Below are positions 8,641-17,790 of a stretch of DNA of 64,000 nucleotides, piece by piece (positions within the stretch are counted from its first letter, which is position 1; each line of letters begins with the position of its first letter). The translations under genes and the position numbers were made by a program. Origin of the DNA: Methylomicrobium sp051061015 (lineage in GTDB: Bacteria > Pseudomonadota > Gammaproteobacteria > Methylococcales > Methylomonadaceae); the NCBI GenBank assembly GCA_051061015.1, contig JBPFEG010000088.1, positions 310,001-374,000 on the forward strand, written 5' to 3'. The notes under the pieces are model-generated. The model saw only the letters and a list, made by a program, of their open reading frames with translations. It ran no database searches and was not told where the DNA came from.

Positions 8641-9927
8641 ATGGGGCAACGTATTGCAGTGTTGGGCGCTGGACCGATGGGCTTGGCCGTGGCTTATCAA
8701 CTGGCGCGCGACGGACACCAGCCTGTCGTCTTCGAAGCCGACGATAGAGTGGGCGGAATGACAGCTGCGTTTGATTTCTCCGGCTTAATGATCGAGCGTT
8801 ACTATCATTTTCATTGCATCTCCGACCAAGCTTTTTTAAAAGTGCTGGACGAATTGGCGATAGCCGATAAGATGCGCTGGACAGAAACGAAGATGGGTTA
8901 CTGGTATCAGGGGCGATTGCAACCCTGGGGCAACCCGGTTGCGCTCCTCACATTTCAGGGTTTAAGCCTGCCCGCCAAATTCCGCTATGGTCTGCATGCT
9001 TTCCTGTCGACCAAACGCAACGACTGGAAACCACTGGATCATGTGGAAGCGATCGGCTGGATCAAACACTGGGTGGGCGAGGAAGCTTACGAAGTCTTAT
9101 GGCGCCGATTATTTGACTACAAGTTTTACGATTTCTCCACAAATCTATCGGCGGCCTGGATCTGGAGCAGGATAAGGCGAATCGGCCGATCGCGCTACAG
9201 TCTGTTCCGTGAAAAACTAGGCTACCTGGAGGGCGGTTCGGAAACATTGCTTCAAGCAATGCGCGCAGATATTGAAATGCGCGGCGGTGAAATTCGCCTC
9301 ACCTCTCCGGTCAGTAAAGTTGTCATCGAAGATGCGAAAGTCCGAGGCGTAGAGGTAGGTGGCCAACTCGAAACCTTCGACAAGGTGATCAGCACTATTC
9401 CGCTGCCCTATGTGCCCAAATTGATGCCTGATCTGCCGGCCGAGGTTCTGGCTAAATTCCAGTCAGTTAAAAACATCGCCGTAGTCTGCGTGATCGTAAA
9501 ACTGCGCAAAGCAGTGACAGAAAACTTCTGGTTGAACACCAATGACCCTGAAATGGATATCCCTGGCTTAGTGGAATACACAAATTTGCGGCCGTTGAAT
9601 CATCACATCGTCTATGTACCTTTTTATATGCCCGGGGAACATCCAAAATTTGCCGACCCGGATCAAGTTTTCCTCGACAAAGTTCGCCGCTATTTGAAGA
9701 AGATCAATCCGGTGCTAACCGATGAGGACTTCGTCGACCTGCGCGCCAGCCGCTACCGTTATGCTCAACCTATTTGCGATCCGGGTTACCTCGATAAGCT
9801 GCCCCCCGTCGCGCTGCCGGTTGAAGGCTTATGGGCCGCGGATACCTCCTACTATTATCCGGAAGATAGAGGAATTTCTGAAAGTATTGAGTTTGGCCGG
9901 AATATGGCGCGTTCAGCAATAAGATAG
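8641..9927 (+). CDS. FAD/NAD(P)-binding amine-oxidase-like oxidoreductase
   Basis: About 428 residues from ATG 8641, which has GGAG eight bases upstream; a TTG at 8635 overlapping the previous stop is less likely. The N-terminus IAVLGAGPMGLAVAYQLA is an FAD-binding Rossmann loop, followed by VVFEADDRVGGM, the glutamate and GG motif of the protoporphyrinogen-oxidase and amine-oxidase superfamily. The C-terminal LWAADTSYYYPEDRGISES supplies the second FAD contact. Relatives in polysaccharide clusters are commonly annotated as UDP-galactopyranose-mutase-like or as oxidoreductases of unknown substrate. Coupling to the preceding epimerase suggests that both act on the same sugar intermediate. This is inferred from context. 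Confidence 0.8.
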   Translation: MGQRIAVLGAGPMGLAVAYQLARDGHQPVVFEADDRVGGMTAAFDFSGLMIERYYHFHCISDQAFLKVLDELAIADKMRWTETKMGYWYQGRLQPWGNPVALLTFQGLSLPAKFRYGLHAFLSTKRNDWKPLDHVEAIGWIKHWVGEEAYEVLWRRLFDYKFYDFSTNLSAAWIWSRIRRIGRSRYSLFREKLGYLEGGSETLLQAMRADIEMRGGEIRLTSPVSKVVIEDAKVRGVEVGGQLETFDKVISTIPLPYVPKLMPDLPAEVLAKFQSVKNIAVVCVIVKLRKAVTENFWLNTNDPEMDIPGLVEYTNLRPLNHHIVYVPFYMPGEHPKFADPDQVFLDKVRRYLKKINPVLTDEDFVDLRASRYRYAQPICDPGYLDKLPPVALPVEGLWAADTSYYYPEDRGISESIEFGRNMARSAIR

Positions 9928-9945
9928 ATATTAAAGGAGGAAATA

Positions 9946-10611
9946 ATGGATTCAAAATCTTTAGATTTGCAATTGGAATATAAAAATCGTTTTCAGGACA
10001 ATTCCACTTATAGAGATTCAGTATGGAAAATTCTCTGTCAGTCTTTTTTCTCTAAATATATCGATAGGAGCTCGGTTTTATTGGATGTTGGAGCGGGGTG
10101 GGGAGAATTTTCAAGAAATATCGAGGCAAAGAAAAAATATGCCATAGATCTTAATCCGGATTGTGGAAAACGGGTTGAAGGCTATGCAACATTTTTTCAT
10201 CAAGATTGTTCTTCTACTTGGCCACTTGAGGATGAAGCATTGGATGTGGTGTTCACAAGTAATTTTCTTGAGCATCTTCCTAATAAACAATTAATAGATA
10301 AAACTTTTAGCGAAGCTTTTAGGTGTTTAAAAAGCGGGGGTTTAATTATCTGTGTAGGCCCTAATATCAAATACCTCCCTGGGTTGTATTGGGACTACTG
10401 GGATCATTATATTCCAATTACTGATGGTTCTTTGTCCGAGGCTTTAGAACTGAGAGGATTTAAGATTCAAGAAAAAATTCAAAAATTTTTACCCTATACC
10501 ATGTCGGGTGGGAAAAATCCTCCATTGTTTTCGGTTCGTTTATATTTGAAAATCCCTGTTCTTTGGCGATTATTCGGCAAGCAATTTTTTATCGTGGCAA
10601 AAAAGCCTTAG
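9946..10611 (+). CDS. Class I SAM-dependent methyltransferase
   Basis: 221 residues. LLDVGAGWGEFS, near residue 46, is SAM motif I. VVFTSNFLEHLPNK and SEAFRCLKSGGLIICVGP are the later motifs of the methyltransferase 11/25-type fold. An almost perfect ribosome-binding site, AAAGGAGG, lies just before ATG 9946. It probably methylates a sugar or lipid-linked intermediate of the cluster; a methyl cap that stops chain growth is a known role for such enzymes in O-antigen loci, but nothing here shows it. The gene is AT-rich compared with the FAD oxidoreductase before it, again pointing to mosaic assembly. Confidence 0.8.
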   Translation: MDSKSLDLQLEYKNRFQDNSTYRDSVWKILCQSFFSKYIDRSSVLLDVGAGWGEFSRNIEAKKKYAIDLNPDCGKRVEGYATFFHQDCSSTWPLEDEALDVVFTSNFLEHLPNKQLIDKTFSEAFRCLKSGGLIICVGPNIKYLPGLYWDYWDHYIPITDGSLSEALELRGFKIQEKIQKFLPYTMSGGKNPPLFSVRLYLKIPVLWRLFGKQFFIVAKKP

Positions 10612-10623
10612 TCTCACTTTCAT

Positions 10624-11007
10624 ATGCGGCAGTTTTTTTTATTTCTCTTGTGTGGAGGCCTTGCGGCCGCTCTAAATTGGGGATCGCGGTTTATTTTCTC
10701 AATTTGGCTCCCTTTTGAGCTGGCCGTCGTTGCGGCTTTTTTTGTGGGATTATTATCTGGCTTTCTCTTGATGCGGTGGTTCGTATTTAATGGAAAAGGG
10801 CAGACTTTGATTCCTCAGGCCGGAAAATATTTATTAGTAAATATCCTCGCATTGATTCAGACATTACTTATTAGTACTTTATTTGCTCGGTTGTTGCTTC
10901 CGGAAATTGGGTTGGTCAAAAACATTGAAGCTTTAGCCCATTTAGTCGGCGTATTAGCACCGGTTATCACAAGCTATATTGGCCATAAGCGTTGGTCGTT
11001 TCGATAA
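10624..11007 (+). CDS. GtrA-family polyprenyl-linked sugar flippase-like protein
   Basis: 127 residues with four hydrophobic segments, the size and layout of GtrA (about 120 residues, four helices). The start FLFLLCGGLAAALNWGSRF and the end SYIGHKRWSFR match the family pattern, with Asn in the first helix and a basic, aromatic tail. GtrA proteins are thought to move polyprenyl-phosphate-linked sugars across the inner membrane. In mycobacteria a GtrA-like protein (Rv3789) is encoded beside dprE1, so its presence here strengthens the reading that this cluster makes a lipid-linked pentose. It follows the methyltransferase by 12 bases. About 200 bases without a gene follow it. Confidence 0.85.
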   Translation: MRQFFLFLLCGGLAAALNWGSRFIFSIWLPFELAVVAAFFVGLLSGFLLMRWFVFNGKGQTLIPQAGKYLLVNILALIQTLLISTLFARLLLPEIGLVKNIEALAHLVGVLAPVITSYIGHKRWSFR

Positions 11008-11206
11008 GGGTTGGTGAAAGAATGCGAGGCACACATAATTAAGATATTACGCAATTAAATTCAGCCGATTCTTGAGTTTCTCATAAAATACGCTGTTATA
11101 TATTTTATAGTGGTATTACCTTGAGGCCAATTGGTATTTGTCAAATCATGCTTGAGTTCACAAGCAGATAATTTAAATCGAATAATATAAAAGCTGGAGT
11201 CTTTCC

Positions 11207-13342
11207 TTGCCGTTTAGCATTATCAGACATCGTGTTAAATCATTTAAAAATTTAACAAGAATCCTCCGTGAAATCTTGGGTAGAAGAGGTGGATTTAAAG
11301 CCATTATCCGAAAAACATACACAATATTTCGTGAAGAAGGCTTCGATGGTCTTAAGCAAAGACTTTCTACATCGCTAGTAGAAAAGGATCCGTTTTTACG
11401 ATTGGAGATATTGGAATCATATGCTAATGAAAGATTCTTGACGGCCAATAATAAAGTGACATGGGGCAGCCGTTACGTACCGAAAGTATCGGATAATCTG
11501 GAGTTGAGCCATCTTCCCCTAAAGGCTATAGCCTTTTATTTGCCGCAATTTCATCCCATTCCCGAGAATGATCTTTGGTGGGGACAAGGATTTACTGAAT
11601 GGACCAACGTCAGCAAGGCCCAACCTCAGTTCCTTGGCCATTATCAGCCGCATCTGCCGGACGAATTGGGTTTCTACGATCTGCGCCTGCCGGAAATCAT
11701 GCATCAGCAAATTGAACTGGCGCGTAAATATGGCGTTTCAGGATTCTGTTTTCACTATTACTGGTTCGGCGGCAAGCGACTTCTTGAGTTGCCCATCAAC
11801 AATTTTTTAGCGGACCCGTCGATGAATATCGATTTTTGCTTCTGTTGGGCCAATGAAAATTGGTCGCGACGCTGGGACGGATCAGAGGACGATATTCTCA
11901 TGGCACAGAATCATTCGCCTGAAGACGATATTGCCTTTATCGAAGCGATGTTGCCGGCGTTTTCGGATCCCCGCTATATCCGTATTGACGATAAACCGCT
12001 GCTGATTGTGTATCGTGTCAGTATGCTGCCCGATGCCAAGGCAACTGCGGACAGATGGCGCAAACGTGTACGAGAGATGGGTTTCTCCGACCTTTATCTG
12101 GTAGTGGCCCGTACGTTCGATATCACTGATCCTAGACCCTATGGCTTCGATGCTGCGGTGGAATTTCCGCCTCATCAGGTGAATGTGCCCCCTTTGACCC
12201 GAAAATTCAAAATTATCAATTCAGAGTATCACGGCAATATTTTCGAATATGCACATCTGGCGGAAAAATATGGCCAGCAAACAGAAAGTCAGTTTGTCAA
12301 TTTTAAGACAGTAGTACCCTCGTGGGATAATGAAGCTCGCAAGCCGGGCTCTGGTCATTCTTTCGCTAATGCTTTGCCGGAGCTTTATGCAAAATGGCTT
12401 TCGGATGCAGCGCAGATAACCTTACAATATAAATCTGAGGAACGCCTGCTGTTTATCAATGCCTGGAACGAATGGGCTGAGGGTGCACATCTCGAACCGG
12501 ATCGTCATCATGGTTACGCCTATCTGCATGCCACGGCAAATGTCTTGCGTAATCTTGCAATTAGTGAAGATGGAGTATCGAAACTTATTACTGAAATCAA
12601 TGCAAATTTTTCCAAACGCTTTAATATTGCCGTCATTCTTCATGTATATTATGAGGATCTGATTGACCCTATTTTTTCTACCTACCTGTCGCCGTTGCAG
12701 GAAACCGTCGATTTGTTTGTCACCGTTAAAAAGGACATTTCTTTAAATGCCTTAGTGAAAATTCGTGAATGGTTTCCGAATGTTTACATCCTCATGACGG
12801 AAAATCGCGGACGTGATATTCGACCATTTTTGTTAGCTTACAAGCAAGTTCAACAGCAAGACTACCAGTATGCAGCCAAGCTGCACACGAAAAAATCACC
12901 GCATAGACTAGATGGCGGCGATTGGCGTGAGGGTTTGATGTCATCACTGGTTGGATCACCCGATCAAGTCACTGAAATAGTCAGACAATTTTTATTAAAC
13001 GATAAGTTGGGGCTACTGGTACCACCAGGCTCCCTAACTGACCTCTCAATACCGGATATTCACGTCGACAATAAAAAATGGCTGGACTTGCTTCTCGCTC
13101 GGCTGGGTGCAAGAGATCAGATTGGTAGATACTCTTTTCATTTCCCAGCCGGATCGATGTACTGGTTCCGTGTTTCCGCACTATCGCTCTTGTTAGATGA
13201 ATCAGTGATATCAATTGATGAGTTTGAGCTGGAAGCAGGACAACTGGATGGCACACTCGCGCATTCGGTTGAACGGATTATCGGATTACTGCCTTCACGG
13301 CTAGACTATCAGGTCCGTGAATTAACAAAACGGGCAATATAA
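11207..13342 (+). CDS. WbsX (GH99-like)-RgpF two-domain glycan protein
   Basis: 711 residues from TTG 11207, with CTGGAG upstream. The first 90 residues are basic and unassigned. Residues 100 to about 450 are a WbsX/GH99-like domain, with AIAFYLPQFHPIPEND, WWGQGFTEWTNV, FCWANENWSRRWDG and FINAWNEWAEGAHLEP as clear landmarks. The C-terminal part (about 470-700) matches the rhamnan-synthesis RgpF type: AVILHVYYEDL, ENRGRDIRPFLL and AAKLHTKKSPH. Proteins with these domains occur in O-antigen and rhamnan loci and are thought to extend or modify surface polysaccharide. Whether the WbsX part is a transferase or a glycosidase is unsettled in the family. About 200 bases of AT-rich sequence separate it from the GtrA gene. 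Confidence 0.85.
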   Translation: MPFSIIRHRVKSFKNLTRILREILGRRGGFKAIIRKTYTIFREEGFDGLKQRLSTSLVEKDPFLRLEILESYANERFLTANNKVTWGSRYVPKVSDNLELSHLPLKAIAFYLPQFHPIPENDLWWGQGFTEWTNVSKAQPQFLGHYQPHLPDELGFYDLRLPEIMHQQIELARKYGVSGFCFHYYWFGGKRLLELPINNFLADPSMNIDFCFCWANENWSRRWDGSEDDILMAQNHSPEDDIAFIEAMLPAFSDPRYIRIDDKPLLIVYRVSMLPDAKATADRWRKRVREMGFSDLYLVVARTFDITDPRPYGFDAAVEFPPHQVNVPPLTRKFKIINSEYHGNIFEYAHLAEKYGQQTESQFVNFKTVVPSWDNEARKPGSGHSFANALPELYAKWLSDAAQITLQYKSEERLLFINAWNEWAEGAHLEPDRHHGYAYLHATANVLRNLAISEDGVSKLITEINANFSKRFNIAVILHVYYEDLIDPIFSTYLSPLQETVDLFVTVKKDISLNALVKIREWFPNVYILMTENRGRDIRPFLLAYKQVQQQDYQYAAKLHTKKSPHRLDGGDWREGLMSSLVGSPDQVTEIVRQFLLNDKLGLLVPPGSLTDLSIPDIHVDNKKWLDLLLARLGARDQIGRYSFHFPAGSMYWFRVSALSLLLDESVISIDEFELEAGQLDGTLAHSVERIIGLLPSRLDYQVRELTKRAI

Positions 13343-13466
13343 GCGGTTTTCTGAGCTTACCGATAAATTTTTAACATCATACAGTTTATATTCTCGTAAT
13401 CTTTGTAAAGTGGGATTTTAGGCAAATCACCGCACCTCGAGATGCGATATTTGAGTCAGGAAAATA

Positions 13467-14456
13467 TTGATTAACTCGCAAAAAAAAATATGGCCGAAGG
13501 TAACGGCAATCATTGTCAATTGGAACGGTGAGCATGTCATCGCCGATTGCCTGGCGGCATTGACGGCACAAACGGTAACCCCAGATGAAATTATTGTGGT
13601 TGATAATGCAAGTTCGGATGCTTCGCTTTTGATCGTGCGACGTTTTCCGTCGGCGCTGTTGCTGGCGCAAAACGAAAATCTGGGCTTTGCGCGCGGCAAC
13701 AATCTGGCGCTTAAGGCAGCGGCTAGTGAATCGGAATGGATCGCCTTGTTAAATCCCGATGCATTTCCGGAGCCTGACTGGCTGGAGCGCTTGTTGACAA
13801 AAGCGAAGGCGAATCCGGATTTCGCAGCCATAGGTTCGAGGCAAATGGTCTATGGCACTGAAGGCAAAGTTGACGGCGTCGGCGATGTATATCATTGTTC
13901 TGGTTTGATTTGGCGTAACGGTTACGGCCGCACCCAATCGATGCACAACAGCCTCCCTAGTGAAATTTTTTCCCCCTGCGCCTGTGCAGCGCTGTATCGG
14001 CGCGAAGCTATACAATCAGTAGGCGGATTCGACGAAGATTATTTTTGCTATGTCGAAGATGTTGATTTAGGCTTTCGGCTCAGGCTTGCCGGCCACAAAG
14101 CCATGTACGCTCCCGACGCGGTGGTCTACCATGTCGGGTCGGCGACAACGGGCGGCCAGCACAGCGATTTCTCGCTCTATCACGGCCACCGTAATCTGGT
14201 CTGGACCTTCATCAAAAATATGCCGGGGATTTTGTTTTGGCTATTTCTGCCTTTTCATATACTATTGAACATCATTTCTGTTATTTACTTTAGCTTGCTA
14301 GGCAAAGGCAAAATCATTTTGCGCGCCAAACGGGACGCAATTCAAGGAGTGCCTAAAATGTGGAAAAAAAGAAAGAGCATTCAACACAACAGGAAGGCCT
14401 CTGTAAACGAAATCTGGCGGGTATTGGATAAGCGTTTGTTTCCATTCCGGCGGTAG
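13467..14456 (+). CDS. Family 2 glycosyltransferase
   Basis: 329 residues from TTG 13467, with TCAGGA upstream. The N-terminal VTAIIVNWNGEHVI starts a GT-A fold. EIIVVDNASSD and NENLGFARGNNLAL are the nucleotide-sugar-binding signatures, and LLNPDAFPEPDW carries the metal-binding acidic position. FDEDYFCYVEDVDLGFRLR is the acceptor-side ED motif of rhamnosyltransferase-like GT2 enzymes. A hydrophobic stretch near residue 255 and a basic tail suggest inner-membrane association. It would add a sugar, possibly a deoxyhexose, to the lipid-linked glycan. A second GT2 gene follows 13 bases later, so the pair probably works in sequence on one chain. Confidence 0.87.
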   Translation: MINSQKKIWPKVTAIIVNWNGEHVIADCLAALTAQTVTPDEIIVVDNASSDASLLIVRRFPSALLLAQNENLGFARGNNLALKAAASESEWIALLNPDAFPEPDWLERLLTKAKANPDFAAIGSRQMVYGTEGKVDGVGDVYHCSGLIWRNGYGRTQSMHNSLPSEIFSPCACAALYRREAIQSVGGFDEDYFCYVEDVDLGFRLRLAGHKAMYAPDAVVYHVGSATTGGQHSDFSLYHGHRNLVWTFIKNMPGILFWLFLPFHILLNIISVIYFSLLGKGKIILRAKRDAIQGVPKMWKKRKSIQHNRKASVNEIWRVLDKRLFPFRR

Positions 14457-14469
14457 TCAAGGTTAACTT

Positions 14470-15366
14470 GTGACTTCTACACTCTCAGCAATTGTTGTCA
14501 ATTACAACTCAGGGGACCTGTTACGCAACTGTATCGAATCCCTGACGGAATGCCCGTTGTCCATAGAAATCATTATTGTTGATAATGCTTCCGTAGATGA
14601 CAGCATTGCTTCCATCGAAAACTTTCCCTCAATCACAATCACCAGAAACGCCGCCAACACCGGTTTTGCCTCGGCATGCAATCAAGGTGTCGCTCAGGCG
14701 ACCACCGATTATCTGTTGTTTCTCAATCCTGACTGCATTCTCGAGAAGACTGCCCTTCCCGGACTGCTAACGGAGTTACAGTCAGACGACAAAATTGGCA
14801 TGGTAGGAGGTTTAATCGTTAATCCGGATGGCTCCGAACAGGGCGGGGCTCGCCGCGCAGTTCCGACCCCCTGGCGTTCTTTCGTGCGGGCATTTGGTTT
14901 GAGTCATTTTGCCAAACGCTGGCCGAAATTGTTTTTCGATTTTTATTTGCATAAACAACCGTTGCCGGAAGCCCCTATCGAAGTGGAAGCGATTTCAGGC
15001 GCCTGCATGCTGGTGAAACGTGAAGCTATCGCCGACGTTGGCTTATGGGACGAAGGTTATTTCCTGCACTGCGAAGATCTTGACTGGTGTATGCGTTTTC
15101 GCCAGAAAGGCTGGAAAATTCTATTTGTCCCTTCGGCGCGAGTGCTTCACGCGCAAGGTTCGTGCAGCCGCAGCCGGCCGGTCTTTGTGGAATGGCACAA
15201 ACACAAAGGCATGATGCGGTTTTACCTCAAATTTTTTCGCCATCAATACCCCGGTATATTGATGTATCTGGTCGCCCTGGGAGTCTGGTCCCGTTTTGGC
15301 TTAGTTGCGATTTATCGTTCACTTAAAAATGTCGAACACAGGCTTGGATTTGGAAATGGATCATAA
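14470..15366 (+). CDS. Family 2 glycosyltransferase (rhamnosyltransferase-like)
   Basis: 298 residues from GTG 14470. LSAIVVNYNSGDLLRNC, IIIVDNASVDDS and NTGFASACNQGV mark the GT2 fold; LLFLNPDC holds the metal-site acid; WDEGYFLHCEDLDWCMRFR is the conserved ED acceptor motif. The length and motif order fit the WbbL/RfbF-like group, which includes rhamnosyltransferases acting on polyprenyl-linked primers. The sugar cannot be told from sequence. It follows the other GT2 gene closely and its 3' end overlaps the start region of the next gene, so the three are likely one transcript. Confidence 0.87.
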   Translation: MTSTLSAIVVNYNSGDLLRNCIESLTECPLSIEIIIVDNASVDDSIASIENFPSITITRNAANTGFASACNQGVAQATTDYLLFLNPDCILEKTALPGLLTELQSDDKIGMVGGLIVNPDGSEQGGARRAVPTPWRSFVRAFGLSHFAKRWPKLFFDFYLHKQPLPEAPIEVEAISGACMLVKREAIADVGLWDEGYFLHCEDLDWCMRFRQKGWKILFVPSARVLHAQGSCSRSRPVFVEWHKHKGMMRFYLKFFRHQYPGILMYLVALGVWSRFGLVAIYRSLKNVEHRLGFGNGS

Positions 15367-16297
15367 TTCGCTTGTGCCTCTTCCTCGCCTTCTAGCGATA
15401 AATGATGAAGCCCCTGTACCTAGGAAAATAGGCGTAATCGGGGCAACCGGACTGGTTGGAGAGAGTTTATTACCCCTTCTGACGGAATCCGGATGGAGTG
15501 TGACCGCCTGTTACCGAGGAAAATCCGCCCCTTTGACCGAAGGGATAGAATGGCTGTCCTTGCCGCAGCCAGCCGAGTCTGCCGAACTTCATCCCCCCCC
15601 AAGTAAAAAGGCAATAGAATATTGGATTTGCACTGCACCGATCTGGGTATTGCCGGAATATTTTGCCTGGCTCGAATCCCAAGGCATACGTCGATTGGTG
15701 GCCCTATCTTCTACCAGCCGCTTTACGAAAACAGACTCATCAGACCCGGAAGAGCAAACCCTTTCCCGTCGTTTGGCCGAAGCCGAGTCTTCGGTGCAGG
15801 ACTGGGCGGAATCGCGCGGTGTAGAGTGGGTCATCCTGCGGCCGACCCTGATTTATGGATTTGGGCGGGACAAAAATATCGCCGAGATTGCCCGGTTTAC
15901 CCGGCGTTTTGGGTTCTTTCCTTTATTTGGAAAAGCCCAGGGACTGCGCCAGCCCATCCATGTGCAGGACGTAGCCAATGCCTGTCTTGCCGCGATAGAA
16001 TCGCCGGCTGCAATCAACCATGCCTACAATATTTCCGGCGGAGAAACACTGTCTTATCGGGAAATGGTAAGTCGTGTGTTTACCCGTATGGATCGATCCC
16101 CGCTGCTCCTGCCCGTACCCTTGTTTGCCTTCCGGGCAGCCTGCGCCCTGCTACGCATTCTGCCGCGCTACAAGAATTGGTCAGTTGCCATGGCGGAACG
16201 CATGAATCGGGATATGGTGTTCGACCATAGCGAGGCGGAGCGGGATCTGGCATTCAAGCCGCGTGCTTTTGAGCTTTTTCCCGAAGATGTAGGATAG
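15356..16297 (+). CDS. Atypical NAD(P)-binding epimerase-like protein
   Basis: About 313 residues from ATG 15356; starts at 15305 or 15329, deeper in the preceding gene, are possible. KIGVIGATGLVGESLL is the SDR nucleotide loop. LRPTLIYGFGRDKNI, GLRQPIHVQDVA and YNISGGETLSYREMV are typical of extended SDRs of the sugar-epimerase type. The catalytic Tyr-x3-Lys is not visible: the region after LSSTSRFTKTDSSDPE has no such pair. It may therefore be a non-catalytic relative or one with a changed active site. It closes the + strand glycan cluster. The 150 bases between it and the opposing ATP-grasp-like gene hold no clear terminator. Confidence 0.75.
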   Translation: MDHNSLVPLPRLLAINDEAPVPRKIGVIGATGLVGESLLPLLTESGWSVTACYRGKSAPLTEGIEWLSLPQPAESAELHPPPSKKAIEYWICTAPIWVLPEYFAWLESQGIRRLVALSSTSRFTKTDSSDPEEQTLSRRLAEAESSVQDWAESRGVEWVILRPTLIYGFGRDKNIAEIARFTRRFGFFPLFGKAQGLRQPIHVQDVANACLAAIESPAAINHAYNISGGETLSYREMVSRVFTRMDRSPLLLPVPLFAFRAACALLRILPRYKNWSVAMAERMNRDMVFDHSEAERDLAFKPRAFELFPEDVG

Positions 16298-16448
16298 GCT
16301 CCATCAAGCAATCGACCGTTTCGTGTCAGCAAGATCGAAATCGTATCCTCATTAAAGATCGCGCGTAGCAGCCACTGCACTGATCGCGTAAAATTAACCC
16401 AAAAGCCGAACAGTTTAAAATATACGGAAATATCTGCCATTTTGCGGT

Positions 16449-17579
16449 TCAGGCCGATAACCGCACCTTCGCAAAACCGCCGTTTTCGGTCCGCAGATTG
16501 GTCACCTGGCCTTGATAAATGCGGGCACTCAGGGCGAGGGCCAGGTCTCTGTATGCGAATAGCCGGTAATCGGTCTTGAAGGCTTGCCGATTCTCTCCTA
16601 CCGTTAACGAAGGCCGGATTCGCCGCTGGATCAACGTATTCTCAGGATCGAGTTCGGCCAGCTTATGCTTAGTCAACTTCTCGCCGACATAGACCCCTCG
16701 GCTTGCATAGCCGGTATCGGGTTTGAATACCCATTGTTTGCGAGTGCTCCATCTTTCTTCAGGGCTCAGCGAAGCCAGCAATCGGGTTTCCGGTACGGTT
16801 TCCGCCAAAATCGCAAGCTCCGGCTCCGAAAGGCCGAAGCCGCGCATCACTGCCGGCTGCCACCACAGCGTCATCCGTCGCTTATCGCCCAGCAATCCGT
16901 ATGCGTGCGGATTCGGAGTTAGACAAACCTGTCCAGTCAAATAGGCAGAACGGATTTTTTCCAGCTCAGGCGCTTGCAGATAAAAATCGCAATGCCGGTT
17001 ATAAATCATCTCGACCGGTTTGCCGTCGAAGTAAAGGCAGGTGCCGCGCGCTTCGATTGCTTCCGGATCAACAATCACTGCCTCGATGCCTGCGGCTCTG
17101 AACAACGCCGCAAAAACCTGCATTTCCGAATAAAGCGGCTGCTCGGCCGGCTTTTCGTCGAGAATCACGATGGTCTTTGGACGTGCCGCAGGGTCGTTAC
17201 GAAAGCGCGCATAATCTTTGCAGAAAGTTTCAAGCAGCTTTGCACCCAGCCGTCCGGGAAATCCTGCCGCCTCGGGGTAATAGCACAAGCTCGCGTACCA
17301 GAGGCCGCCGGCATTGGTGTTCACTTCGATCAGCTTCGGCCCGGTCTCGGTCAAATGGAAATCGTAACCCATCATGACCGCCTGATAACCAGGATCAAAA
17401 CGCGCACTGATCGGCAATACGCTTCCCAGATATTTTCGATAGGCGGGATTCTCGCTTAACCTATGCAATAGGCGGACGACTTGAATCATGCGCCGTAAAT
17501 CCCGGCGGCGCAAATCCGCGGAATAAGGGCTGATGGGTAAAGACGGAAGATTAATTGCCTTCTGCGGCGGCATACTCAA
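16449..17579 (-). CDS. ATP-grasp-like protein of unknown substrate
   Basis: 376 residues on the - strand. The C-terminal half contains KQWVFKPDTGYASRGVYVG and then LIQRRIRPSL, which look like the nucleotide-binding lobes of an ATP-grasp ligase. An earlier LIEVNTNAGG resembles the metal-binding Asn/Glu segment of that fold, placed in an unusual order. ATP-grasp enzymes join a carboxylate to an amine or thiol through an acyl phosphate, as in glutathione synthetase. The protein belongs to a group usually annotated only as hypothetical. No signal peptide or membrane segment is seen. It converges on the glycan cluster and lies apart from the lipoprotein pair, so its neighbours give no clue to the substrate. 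Confidence 0.65.
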   Translation of the reverse strand: MSMPPQKAINLPSLPISPYSADLRRRDLRRMIQVVRLLHRLSENPAYRKYLGSVLPISARFDPGYQAVMMGYDFHLTETGPKLIEVNTNAGGLWYASLCYYPEAAGFPGRLGAKLLETFCKDYARFRNDPAARPKTIVILDEKPAEQPLYSEMQVFAALFRAAGIEAVIVDPEAIEARGTCLYFDGKPVEMIYNRHCDFYLQAPELEKIRSAYLTGQVCLTPNPHAYGLLGDKRRMTLWWQPAVMRGFGLSEPELAILAETVPETRLLASLSPEERWSTRKQWVFKPDTGYASRGVYVGEKLTKHKLAELDPENTLIQRRIRPSLTVGENRQAFKTDYRLFAYRDLALALSARIYQGQVTNLRTENGGFAKVRLSA

Positions 17580-17741
17580 TGACAGACAAGGAAAGCACGC
17601 ATTTTATCGAAAAATGCACGGCTTTGGTGCCCTGAGGTTGTTATCTTAAAGAAAAAGCTGAATCTCGAGGATTACCGAGATGACGATGGCGATCGATCGG
17701 TTCGATTTCGAAGTGGAAGCGGTTACGAGAAAGTAGAAACA

Positions 17742-17769
17742 AAAAACCCAGCCGTTAAGCTGGGTTTTT
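17742..17769 (-). terminator. Rho-independent terminator after the mini-lipoprotein pair
   Basis: An 11-bp stem (AAAAACCCAGC against GCTGGGTTTTT) encloses a six-base loop. A T run follows on both strands, so it can stop transcription in both directions. It lies 21 bases beyond the stop codon of the left mini-lipoprotein gene. Confidence 0.85.
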
Positions 17770-17790
17770 CGGTGTATCCGGTCAGTTTTA

